NCBI RefSeq assembly: GCF_030409305.1
Contig: NZ_JAUFPQ010000017.1
Coordinates: 70,106-134,105, forward strand
Source: Halomonas maura
GTDB taxonomy: Bacteria; Pseudomonadota; Gammaproteobacteria; Pseudomonadales; Halomonadaceae
Direction of reading: 5' to 3'
Length of the DNA stretch: 64,000 nt
Position numbers and translations under genes: made by a program. Shown in pieces: positions 57,008 to 64,000 of the stretch; within the stretch, counting starts at the first letter, position 1; each line of letters starts with the position of its first letter. The notes beneath the pieces are model-generated. The model was not told where the DNA came from and made no database searches. It saw only the letters and a list, made by a program, of their open reading frames with translations.

Positions 57008-57703
57008 TCAGGCGTCGAGGGCCCTGGCCACGGCGCTGGCGGCATGGATCGCCGTGGTGTCGTAGAGGGGCACACGGGTATCGGCCTGGCCCACCAGCAG
57101 GGCGATCTCGGTGCAGCCCAGGATCACCGCCTCGGCCCCCTGCTCGTGGAGCGAGTCGATGATCGCCAGGTACTCGGCCTTCGAGGACGCTTCGATGCGC
57201 CCGTGGCACAGTTCCTCGTAGATCACCCGGTGCACCGTCTCCCGCTCGCGGGCCTCCGGCACCCGCACCTCGATGCCGAAGCGCTCGGTCAGCCGCTCGC
57301 GATAGAAGGCCTGCTCCATGGTGAAGCGGGTGCCCAGCAGTCCCACCCGCCGAATACCATCCTCGCGCAATCGCTCGGCGGTGGCGTCGGCGATGTGCAG
57401 CAGCGGAATCTCGAGGGCCGCCTCGATCTCGGGCGCCACCTTGTGCATGGTGTTGGTGGCGATCAACAGGAAATCCGCCCCCGCCGCCTGCACGCATCGG
57501 GCCGCCTCGGCGAGCCGTTCGCCCGCCTCGGCCCAGCGGTCCTCGCGCTGCAGGGCCTCGATCTCGGCGAAATCGACGCTGTACAGCGCCACTCGGGCCG
57601 AGTGCAGCCCGCCCAGCTCGCGCTTCACGCCCTCGTTGAGGGCCCGGTAGTAGCTCTCCGTGGACTCCCAGCTCATGCCGCCGAGCAGGCCGATGGTCTT
57701 CAT
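57008..57703 (-). CDS. Aspartate/glutamate racemase family protein
   Basis: A 231-residue cofactor-independent amino-acid racemase. It starts MKTIGLLGGMSWESTESYYR. The usual first catalytic Cys is replaced by Thr (ATNTMHK) while the second is present (GCTEIALL). This Thr/Cys pair is that of the E. coli YgeA/L-DER type, so it may favour one direction or act broadly. AGGAGG precedes the ATG. Convergent with the lysR gene. Confidence 0.87.
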   Translation of the reverse strand: MKTIGLLGGMSWESTESYYRALNEGVKRELGGLHSARVALYSVDFAEIEALQREDRWAEAGERLAEAARCVQAAGADFLLIATNTMHKVAPEIEAALEIPLLHIADATAERLREDGIRRVGLLGTRFTMEQAFYRERLTERFGIEVRVPEARERETVHRVIYEELCHGRIEASSKAEYLAIIDSLHEQGAEAVILGCTEIALLVGQADTRVPLYDTTAIHAASAVARALDA

Positions 57704-57739
57704 GATCCCTCCTGGATACCTGGGTGAGGCCGACCGCCA

Positions 57740-57895
57740 CAACGACTCGGCCGGCCGGGATGGCGACCGTCAGCACCCCGTCGCGCTGATGGGCGAAGAG
57801 GTCGTAGGCCCCAGCGATGTCCTCCAGGGCATAATGCTGCCTGGCCAGGGGGAGGTCCAGCCGGCCGGTAGCGATCATGCCCGTCCGTGCCGCCC
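57740..57895 (-). pseudogene. Zinc-type alcohol dehydrogenase remnant (C-terminus)
   Basis: In-frame minus-strand sequence [20 protein letters not shown] followed by AYDLFAHQRDGVLTVAI is the usual C-terminal end of zinc-dependent alcohol dehydrogenases. The body of the gene (more than 300 residues) is absent upstream, and no proper stop follows before the frame runs into the racemase gene. This is a truncated remnant of about 50 codons. Recognised by motif only. Confidence 0.6.
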
Positions 57896-57978
57896 TGGCG
57901 CCCCTTCCCGCGGATGGAGGAAACGCCTACCCTGCCTAGACATCGCCGCCCCACCCGAGCTTCGCTCAAGGATCCCGA

Positions 57979-58893
57979 ATGTCTCCGGCCGACACCCTGC
58001 GCCTGATCCTGCTCTCCTCGCTGTGGGGGATGTCGTTCATCTTCATGCGGGTGGCGGTGCCCGAGTTCGGCCCGGTGCCCTTGATTCTGGTGCGCATGGG
58101 CGTGGGGGCGCTGCTGATGCTGCCGCTGCTGCTGGGGCGGCACTACCTGCGGCAGGTCTGGGAGAACAAGGGCAAGCTGACGATCCTCGGTCTGGTCAAC
58201 CACGTGCTGCCCTTCTCGCTGCTGGCACTCGCCACCACGCGGCTGGAGGCCGGCTTCACCTCGCTGATCAACGCCACCACGCCGCTGTTCACCGCCCTGC
58301 TGGGCGCGCTGTTCTTCGCCACGCCGGTGCACCGCCGCCAGTACCTGGGCCTGGCGCTGGCCTTCTTCGGTGTCTATGTGCTCTCCGCCGACCGGCTGGA
58401 CTTCGCCCTGGGCGGCGACGGCTGGTTCATCCTCGCCGTGCTGGGCGCCACCTTCTGCTACGGCATCGCCACCAACTTCTCCAAGACCTACCTGCCCCAC
58501 CTGCCGGTGCGGGTGCTGGCCGCCGGCAGTTGTGCCATGTCGGCGCTGATCCTGCTGCTGCCCGGCCTGTGGCTGTGGCCGGAGGCCCCCATCGGCGCCC
58601 TGGGCTGGGCCAACGGCCTGGCGCTGGCGGTATTCAGCACCACCGTGGCCTTCCTGCTCTATTTCGGACTGATCGCCAGCGCCGGAGCCACCGCCACCTC
58701 CACCGTCACCTTCCTGGTGCCGGTCAGCGCCCTGCTGTGGGGCTACCTGCTGCTCGACGAGACCCTGAGCCTGCAGGTGCTCGCCGGCATGGCCATCACC
58801 CTGGCCGGCACGGCCATCGCCACCCGCATGGTCCGGCTGCGCCGTCCCGGGTCGCACCGCGTTGAGCCTCCCGGCGGCGAGCCCCTAGACTGA
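57979..58893 (+). CDS. EamA/DMT family exporter
   Basis: A 304-residue inner-membrane transporter with ten hydrophobic segments in two EamA repeats. The first repeat begins LILLSSLWGMSFIFMRVAVP, the second ends VPVSALLWGYLLLDETLS. These proteins export amino acids, nucleobases or metabolites; the substrate is unknown. A short basic tail follows the last helix. Confidence 0.88.
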   Translation: MSPADTLRLILLSSLWGMSFIFMRVAVPEFGPVPLILVRMGVGALLMLPLLLGRHYLRQVWENKGKLTILGLVNHVLPFSLLALATTRLEAGFTSLINATTPLFTALLGALFFATPVHRRQYLGLALAFFGVYVLSADRLDFALGGDGWFILAVLGATFCYGIATNFSKTYLPHLPVRVLAAGSCAMSALILLLPGLWLWPEAPIGALGWANGLALAVFSTTVAFLLYFGLIASAGATATSTVTFLVPVSALLWGYLLLDETLSLQVLAGMAITLAGTAIATRMVRLRRPGSHRVEPPGGEPLD

Positions 58894-58929
58894 AACCGAG
58901 TCGTCTCCGCTGGCCGCCGGGGCCTTGCC

Positions 58930-59700
58930 ATGGCCATCGCCCGCTTCCGCTTCCATGACGAGCTGAACGATTTCCTGCCGCCGCAGCGGCGGGCGCGCGG
59001 CTTCGCCTACCCCTTCGATAGCCAGGCCGCCATCAAGGATGCCATCGAGGCCCTGGGCGTGCCCCACCCGGAGGTGGACATCATCCTGGTGGACGGCGCC
59101 TCATTGGGCTTCGACTACCGGCTGCGGGACGGCGACCGGGTGGACGTCTATCCCGCCGGCGCGGCGGTGCCGGCCGACGCCCTCCGGCACCTGATGCCCC
59201 CCTTGCCACACCCTCCGCGCTTCCTGCTCGACGTCCACCTGGGGCGCCTGGCCCGTTACCTGCGCCTGCTGGGCTTCGACTGCCGCTATCATCACCAGGC
59301 CGACGACGCCGCGCTCGCCGCCCGAGCCGAGCGGGAGGGCCGCATCCTGCTGACCCGGGATCGCAACCTGCTCAAGCGCAAGCGCGTCGCGCTCGGCCGT
59401 TGCGTGCGCGCCGGCGATCCCATCACCCAACTCGAGGAGGTCGCCCGGGCCTTCTCGCTGCTCGGCGAACTGGCGCCCTTCACCCGCTGCACCCGCTGCA
59501 ACGGACGGCTCGTGACCGTGGACAAGGCCGCGGTCGACCACCGCCTCGAGCCGCTGACCCGACGCTACGTGGACGACTTCCTGCAGTGCGAGGCCTGTGG
59601 CCAGGTCTACTGGCACGGCAGCCATGTGGCCCACATGCAGGCGCTAGTGGAGCGGCTCAGGCGACGCCTTGAAATACCCGTCTCCCGACCACCACAGTAG
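58930..59700 (+). CDS. Mut7-C RNase-like protein with ubiquitin-like N-terminus
   Basis: A 256-residue two-domain protein. Residues about 1-80 are a beta-grasp (ubiquitin/ThiS-like) domain (ARFRFHDELNDFLPP ... LRDGDRVDVYPAGAA). The rest is the Mut7-C domain: RFLLDVHLGRLARYLRLLGF with the conserved Asp, ILLTRDRN for a PIN-like active site, and a four-cysteine zinc ribbon (CTRCNGRL and CEACGQVYW). It is thought to be a PIN-fold RNase from domain similarity; function unproven. Follows the EamA gene on the same strand. Confidence 0.87.
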   Translation: MAIARFRFHDELNDFLPPQRRARGFAYPFDSQAAIKDAIEALGVPHPEVDIILVDGASLGFDYRLRDGDRVDVYPAGAAVPADALRHLMPPLPHPPRFLLDVHLGRLARYLRLLGFDCRYHHQADDAALAARAEREGRILLTRDRNLLKRKRVALGRCVRAGDPITQLEEVARAFSLLGELAPFTRCTRCNGRLVTVDKAAVDHRLEPLTRRYVDDFLQCEACGQVYWHGSHVAHMQALVERLRRRLEIPVSRPPQ

Positions 59701-59830
59701 GCAATAGCTCCGTCGCTCAGGGACAGGGCCCGGACATCCGTCACCCGATGGGACTCGCCAGAAGGATCGTCACCCTGGCTTGGGCCCCATCCCGCCAGCG
59801 CTTGCCCCGCCAAGCCAGGAGGCAGAGCAG

Positions 59831-60781
59831 ATGAGCGATCGCGAGGACCACTATCCCACCCGGCTCACTACCCCCAGGGCCGCCCTTCCCCGCAACGAGC
59901 CGATCGTCCACGCCCGCAACCAATACCGCTGGGACGGCCCCCTGGACGAGGTGGCCCTGTCGCGCTATGAGCGCGACGGCTTCCTGTGGTTCAACGGCTT
60001 CTTCTCCCGGGACATCACCGAGCCCTTCTTCGAGGAACTGCGCGAGATGGCACGCGACGAGGCCCTGATGGACTCCGAGCGGGTCATCAAGGACCCCCAC
60101 AGCGGCGCCATCCGCTCGGTGTTCGGCATGCACGAGCTCTCCGCGCGCTTCGATCGCCTGACCCGGGACCCGCGCATCCTCGGCATGGTGCGCCAGCTGC
60201 TCGGCAGCGAGGTCTATATCCATCAATCCCGCATCAACGACAAGTTCGGCTTCCAGGGCAGCGGTTTCGACTGGCACTCCGACTTCGAGACCTGGCACGC
60301 CGAGGACGGCATGCCGCGGATGCGGGCGGTGAGCGCCTCGCTGATGCTCACCAACAACAACGAGTTCAACGGGCCGCTGATGCTGATCCCCGGTTCCCAC
60401 CGTCTCTTCGTGCCTTGCGTGGGGGAGACGCCGGCGATGAACTGGCAGGACTCCCTGAAGGCCCAGACGATCGGCGTGCCGGACGAGTCGGCTCTCGCCC
60501 GGCTGGCCGAGCATGGCGGTATCCAGGCCCCCAAGGGGCCGGCGGGCTCGCTGCTGCTGTTCGAGTGCAACACCCTGCATGCCTCGAACGAGAACATGTC
60601 GCCCTGGCCGCGCTCCAACCTGTTCTTCGTCTACAACAGCGTGGACAATCTCCTGGAGGAGCCCTTCGCAGCGCCCATGCGACGGCCCGAGTTCCTCGCC
60701 GCTCGGGAGACCACCGCGGCCCTGACCATGCACGACGCCTTCCCCGAACTGGCGGGACAGGGCGTCGCGCCCCTGCAATGA
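59831..60781 (+). CDS. ectD: Ectoine hydroxylase
   Basis: 2OG-Fe(II) dioxygenase that converts the compatible solute ectoine to 5-hydroxyectoine. The 316-residue protein carries the EctD signature: FDWHSDFETWHAEDGMPRMR (iron His and Asp, and ectoine-contacting residues) and later NTLHASNENMSPWPRSNLFF (second iron His and the 2OG Arg). The start MSDREDHYPTRLTTPR follows GGCAGAGCAG; an upstream in-frame ATG (59780) is less likely. ectABC is not in this window, so ectD is separate from the biosynthetic operon. This is the strongest marker of a halophile. Confidence 0.96.
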   Translation: MSDREDHYPTRLTTPRAALPRNEPIVHARNQYRWDGPLDEVALSRYERDGFLWFNGFFSRDITEPFFEELREMARDEALMDSERVIKDPHSGAIRSVFGMHELSARFDRLTRDPRILGMVRQLLGSEVYIHQSRINDKFGFQGSGFDWHSDFETWHAEDGMPRMRAVSASLMLTNNNEFNGPLMLIPGSHRLFVPCVGETPAMNWQDSLKAQTIGVPDESALARLAEHGGIQAPKGPAGSLLLFECNTLHASNENMSPWPRSNLFFVYNSVDNLLEEPFAAPMRRPEFLAARETTAALTMHDAFPELAGQGVAPLQ

Positions 60782-60797
60782 ACCGGGCCCATAACGA

Positions 60798-60829
60798 GAC
60801 CGGCCGTGGCGTCTTCGCCATGGCCGGTC
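60798..60829. terminator. Hairpin between convergent ectD and enoyl-CoA hydratase genes
   Basis: A 14-bp stem (GACCGGCC..GGCG with CGCC..GGCCGGTC, one wobble) and 4-base loop in the 70-base gap between two convergent stops. Without a T tail it is likely a bidirectional terminator or barrier. Confidence 0.55.
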
Positions 60830-60851
60830 GACTGTCCAGGGCGGGGCCGGG

Positions 60852-61625
60852 TCAGAAGTTCGGCTTGCGTTTCTCGACGAAGGCGCTCATGCCCTCCGTC
60901 TGCTCCTCGCCGGCGAAGCACAGCGCGAACAGGCTGGTCTCCAGCGCCAGGGCGCTGTCCAGGTCCTGGTCCATGCCATCGTGCACCGCCTGCTTGGCAC
61001 CGCGCACCGATTGGGGGCCGTTGCCGCCCAGCTGCTTGGTCAGCTCGGCGACATAGTCCTCGAGCTCGGACTGGGGCATCACCCGGTTGACCAGGCCGAT
61101 GCGCAGCGCCTCGTTGGCATCGATCTTGCGACCGGTGGTGACCAGGTCCAGGGCCATGGCCGGACCGACCCGGCGCGGCAGGCGCTGGGTGCCACCGAAG
61201 CCCGGGATCACCCCGAGCAGCACCTCGGGCTGGCCGAAGACGGCATTGTCGCTGGCCACCGCCCAGTCGCAGGCCAGGGCCAGCTCGCAGCCACCGCCCA
61301 GGCAGAAGCCGTTGACCAGGGCCACCACCGGCACCGGCAGGGTCTCCAGGCGCTTGATGGTGCGCAGCGCCTGGCCGGCGAAAGCGCGCGCCTGCTCGGG
61401 GGTCTTGTCCTTCATCTCGGCGATGTCGGCGCCGGCGACGAAGGACTTCTCCCCGGCGCCGGTGATCAGCACAGCCCGCAGGTCATCGCGGGCCTCCAGC
61501 TCGACCAGTGCCTTCTCGAGGCCGGCGATCACCTCGCTGTTCAGGGCGTTGAGCGCCTTGGGACGGTTGATGGTCAGGCGCACGACGCCGGCGTTGTCCT
61601 GCATCTCGATCAGCTGCTCGCTCAT
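60852..61625 (-). CDS. Enoyl-CoA hydratase
   Basis: Crotonase-family hydratase (257 residues) of beta-oxidation or butanoate metabolism: trans-2-enoyl-CoA to 3-hydroxyacyl-CoA. Both catalytic glutamates are in place: GFCLGGGCELALACD (first) and FGQPEVLLGVIPGFGGTQRL (second). The oxyanion-hole loop FVAGADIAEM is normal. Third gene of the cluster with a 3-hydroxyacyl-CoA dehydrogenase and an acyl-CoA dehydrogenase. The 170-base gap before it holds a duplication. Confidence 0.93.
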   Translation of the reverse strand: MSEQLIEMQDNAGVVRLTINRPKALNALNSEVIAGLEKALVELEARDDLRAVLITGAGEKSFVAGADIAEMKDKTPEQARAFAGQALRTIKRLETLPVPVVALVNGFCLGGGCELALACDWAVASDNAVFGQPEVLLGVIPGFGGTQRLPRRVGPAMALDLVTTGRKIDANEALRIGLVNRVMPQSELEDYVAELTKQLGGNGPQSVRGAKQAVHDGMDQDLDSALALETSLFALCFAGEEQTEGMSAFVEKRKPNF

Positions 61626-61680
61626 GGGATCTCCTGGGCTGGTGGTGGGACGGTCTACCGCCCCACCCTAGCGAACGCTT

Positions 61681-61847
61681 GGTTGGGCGGCAATCCTGTC
61701 TTTGGTCGGCCTCACACAATAGGCGTGGAAGCCGCGGCCACTGTTGCGGCCCAGGTAGCCGACAGGTTGGGCGGCAATGCTGTCTGTTGTCGGCCTCACG
61801 AATAGGTATGGAAGCCGCGGCCGCTCTTGCGGCCCAGGTAGCCGGCA
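61681..61847. repeat. 84-bp tandem duplication at the end of the 3-hydroxyacyl-CoA dehydrogenase gene
   Basis: Two adjacent, roughly 84-bp copies (61681-61764 and 61765-61847) share GTTGGGCGGCAAT, TCGGCCTCAC, GGAAGCCGCGGCC and GCGGCCCAGGTAGCC, with some diverged bases. The upper copy is the true C-terminal end of the gene (YLGRKSGRGFHTYS, then stop); the lower copy codes YLGRNSGRGFHAY without being joined to a gene. It sits between the two cluster genes. Confidence 0.9.
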
Positions 61848-62644
61848 TCGACCATGCGCTTGAGCAGCGGGCAGGGCCGGTACTTGGGGTCGCCGAAGCC
61901 GTCCTGCAGCACTTTCATGATCGCCAGGCAGACATCGAGGCCGATCAGGTCGGCCAGGGCCAAGGGCCCCAGCGGATGGGCGGCGCCGAGCTTCATGGCC
62001 TCGTCCACCGCCTCGGGGGTGGCCGCCCCCTCCTGCACCAGGAAGGCCGCCTCGTTGATCATCGGCACCAGCAGGCGATTGACCGCGAACCCCGGGGAGT
62101 CGCCCACCGGCACGGCGGTCTTGCCCAGCGCCTCGGCCAGCGCCTCGATGCGCGCCACGGTGGCATCACTGGTCTGCTCGGCGCGGATCACCTCGACGAG
62201 CTTGAGCACCGGGACCGGGTTGAAGAAGTGCATGCCCACCACCCGCTCGGGACGCTCGCAGACGGCGGCGAGGCGGGTCAGCGACAGCGAGGAGGTGTTG
62301 GAGGCGAGGATGGCGTCGCCGGTCAGGTGGCTGAGGTCGCGGAACAGCTTCTCCTTCAGCGCCGGCTGCTCCGGCGCCGCCTCGATGATCACCTCGCAAT
62401 CGGCCAGGGCATCCAGCGCCGTGCTGGTGGCAAGCCGCCCCAGGGCGGCGTCCTTGTCGGCCTCGGCCAGCTTGTCCTTGGCCACCAGCTTGCCCAGGCC
62501 CTGGTCGATGGCGCCACGGGCACGCTCGAGCTGGTCATCGGCCACGTCGTAGAGCTGGACCGGGAAGCCGCTGGTGACGAGTACCTGGGCGATGCCTTGT
62601 CCCATGGTCCCGGCGCCGACCACGCCGATCGGTTGTTGGCTCAT
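61796..62644 (-). CDS. 3-hydroxybutyryl-CoA / 3-hydroxyacyl-CoA dehydrogenase
   Basis: NAD-dependent oxidation of 3-hydroxyacyl-CoA; 282 residues, typical for PaaH/Hbd. The NAD motif GVVGAGTMGQGIAQVLVTSG is at the N-terminus, the catalytic His is in HFFNPVPVLKLVEVI, and NTSSLSLTRL is the usual substrate-side loop. The C-terminus YLGRKSGRGFHTYS is standard. It sits with an acyl-CoA dehydrogenase and an enoyl-CoA hydratase in the same orientation, so beta-oxidation or short-chain acid use is likely. Confidence 0.94.
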   Translation of the reverse strand: MSQQPIGVVGAGTMGQGIAQVLVTSGFPVQLYDVADDQLERARGAIDQGLGKLVAKDKLAEADKDAALGRLATSTALDALADCEVIIEAAPEQPALKEKLFRDLSHLTGDAILASNTSSLSLTRLAAVCERPERVVGMHFFNPVPVLKLVEVIRAEQTSDATVARIEALAEALGKTAVPVGDSPGFAVNRLLVPMINEAAFLVQEGAATPEAVDEAMKLGAAHPLGPLALADLIGLDVCLAIMKVLQDGFGDPKYRPCPLLKRMVDAGYLGRKSGRGFHTYS

Positions 62645-62833
62645 TGCTGCACTCTCCTGTTCGGGTGAAGGAAGCGTGTGTCGCGTCCTGCAGGTTACCG
62701 GTTGCGCGCCACTTCGCGCAGCACGAACGCCTGGAACTGGCCGCTTGACGGCCCGGGCCGCTCGGTGACGCTCACCACCCTCGCTCGGGACGGTGCCAGA
62801 CGGAAGGACCGCCGACCGGGGGACGGCCGGGGC

Positions 62834-64000
62834 TCAGAGGCTGGCCGGGTCGAGATCGGCCAGGCGCGCCATGCCGGCCTCGATCACCGCCAGCTGGGCG
62901 CGGCCCACGGGCAGCCAGTGACGCAGCGCGAAGTCGGCACTGGCCAGCTTGGCGCGATAGAAGGGCTCGGTGCTGCCATCGGCCAGGGAGGCCTCGGCCC
63001 TGAGGGCGGCGCGGCCCATCTGCCAGGCGCAGAGCACATGCCCGGTCAGCGTCAGCAAGGGCGTGGCATGGGCCTGCACGGCATCCGGGCCGAGCTCGGG
63101 GTCGCGACTCCACTCCAGCACCAGCGACGCGGCCAGGCGCAGGTCGGCGGCGCCGGCCGCCAGGCTCTCGCCGAGGCTGTGCAGGTCCTCGCTGATGGAC
63201 AGCGCCCTGGCGGTGGCCTCCACCTCGTCGATCAGGCCGTCGAGGGCGGCGCCACCGTCCCGGGTCAGCTTGCGGCCGGCCAGGTCCAGGGCCTGGATGC
63301 CGTTGGTGCCCTCGTAGATGGGCGCGATGCGGGCATCGCGCAGCAGCTGGGCGGCGCCGGTCTCCTCCACGTAGCCCATGCCGCCGTGGACCTGCACCCC
63401 GAGGGAGGCGATGTCCACGGCCTGGTCGGTGGAGAAGGCCTTGACCACCGGGATCAGCAGATCGACCCGCGCCTGGGCGGCATGGCGCGCCTCGGCGTCC
63501 GCGGCATGGCGCGACACGTCCATCTGGGCGGCGCAGGTCAGCGCCAGGGCGCGCAGGGCATCGGTGCGGGCCCGCATGGACAGCAGCATGCGCTTGACGT
63601 CCAGGTGTTCGGCGATGGCGCATTCCTCGCCGCCACGAGACTGGGGACGGCGCCCCTGGGTGCGCTCCAGGGCATGGGCCAGGGCCTGCTGGCAGGCCCG
63701 CTCGGCCACGCCGATGCCCTGGATGCCGACCTTGTGGCGAGCCTCGTTCATCATGGTGAACATGTGGTTCAGGCCACGGCCGGGCTCGCCGATCAGGTAG
63801 CCGATGGCGCCGCCCTGCTCGCCGAAGCTCAGCGTGCAGGTCGGCGAGCCATGGATGCCGAGCTTGTGCTCGAGGGCGGCGCAGGTCACGTCGTTGCGCT
63901 CGCCGAGGGAGCCGTCGTCGTTGACCAGGAACTTGGGCACCAGGAACAGCGAGATGCCGCGGTTGCCCTCGGGGGCGTCCGGGGTCCTCGCCAGCACCAG
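62834..64000 (-). CDS. Acyl-CoA dehydrogenase (partial, C-terminal part)
   Basis: FAD-dependent alpha,beta-dehydrogenation of acyl-CoA. The frame is open to the window end; about 388 residues of the C-terminal portion are present. The catalytic glutamate is in APIYEGTNGIQALDL, preceded by QVHGGMGYVEETGAAQLLRD. The C-terminal extension of about 130 residues places it in the long (about 600-residue) AidB/FadE-like group. It is the first visible gene of the beta-oxidation cluster; its N-terminus lies outside. Confidence 0.92.
   Translation of the reverse strand: MVLARTPDAPEGNRGISLFLVPKFLVNDDGSLGERNDVTCAALEHKLGIHGSPTCTLSFGEQGGAIGYLIGEPGRGLNHMFTMMNEARHKVGIQGIGVAERACQQALAHALERTQGRRPQSRGGEECAIAEHLDVKRMLLSMRARTDALRALALTCAAQMDVSRHAADAEARHAAQARVDLLIPVVKAFSTDQAVDIASLGVQVHGGMGYVEETGAAQLLRDARIAPIYEGTNGIQALDLAGRKLTRDGGAALDGLIDEVEATARALSISEDLHSLGESLAAGAADLRLAASLVLEWSRDPELGPDAVQAHATPLLTLTGHVLCAWQMGRAALRAEASLADGSTEPFYRAKLASADFALRHWLPVGRAQLAVIEAGMARLADLDPASL

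Overview
The window is a 64 kb stretch of a high-GC gammaproteobacterial chromosome. It most likely comes from a halophile of the Halomonas/Chromohalobacter group. The evidence is an unmistakable ectoine hydroxylase (EctD), a gammaproteobacterial arrangement of TCA-cycle genes, a SiaABCD-type signalling module, an AcrAB-TolC-type efflux system, and the remnant of a PHA synthase of the kind found in these bacteria. Genus is inferred from gene content; no rRNA is present.

Layout: (1) 1-3749, a four-gene siaABCD-like operon (PP2C phosphatase, kinase, phospho-switch protein, diguanylate cyclase), cut at its 5' end by the window edge. (2) 3794-5542, a sodium:solute symporter. (3) 5702-17271, one long minus-strand block encoding succinate dehydrogenase (sdhCDAB), 2-oxoglutarate dehydrogenase (sucAB), lipoamide dehydrogenase (lpd) and succinyl-CoA synthetase (sucCD). 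Citrate synthase (gltA) is read divergently from a shared promoter region that holds two clear sigma70 promoters. SucB is unusual in having two lipoyl domains joined by a 7x AETK linker. (4) 19101-28863, housekeeping and small genes: a GarR/MmsB-type dehydrogenase, tRNA-Glu and tRNA-Ala beside gltX, an SDR, an XRE regulator, a lipoprotein, a DksA-like zinc protein, dusA, a deacylase and a TetR regulator.

(5) 29023-35042, an RND efflux pump (membrane fusion protein plus permease) and a separate tolC gene. Four copies of a 16-bp dyad (TACAT-N6-ATGTA type) lie upstream of tetR, the pump operon and tolC, so the TetR protein probably controls all three. (6) 35209-44753, assorted enzymes (hydrolase, ketosamine kinase, fasciclin, two Nudix proteins, 2OG oxygenase), a PAS histidine kinase with a FixJ-like regulator, and a nucleoside deaminase. 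A decayed phaC fragment lies between kinase and regulator.

(7) 44656-53355, the most unusual region. Two divergent transcription units encode a DyP-peroxidase/catalase-like fusion, a protein with an internal duplication and a membrane segment, a ~990-residue secreted heme peroxidase carrying cyclooxygenase/dioxygenase-type motifs, a second catalase-like protein with a lipoprotein signal, and a small conserved protein. Together these look like a candidate heme-enzyme system for making and converting lipid hydroperoxides (an oxylipin-like pathway). That function is inference. (8) 53360-59700, a GNAT, a MOSC protein, a DsbA-like protein, an NAD(P)-binding protein divergent from a LysR regulator with a perfect operator-like palindrome, an amino-acid racemase, an alcohol dehydrogenase remnant, an EamA exporter and a Mut7-C RNase-like protein. 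(9) 59831-64000, ectD, then a minus-strand beta-oxidation cluster (acyl-CoA dehydrogenase, 3-hydroxyacyl-CoA dehydrogenase, enoyl-CoA hydratase) cut by the window end. An 84-bp tandem duplication covers the end of the middle gene.
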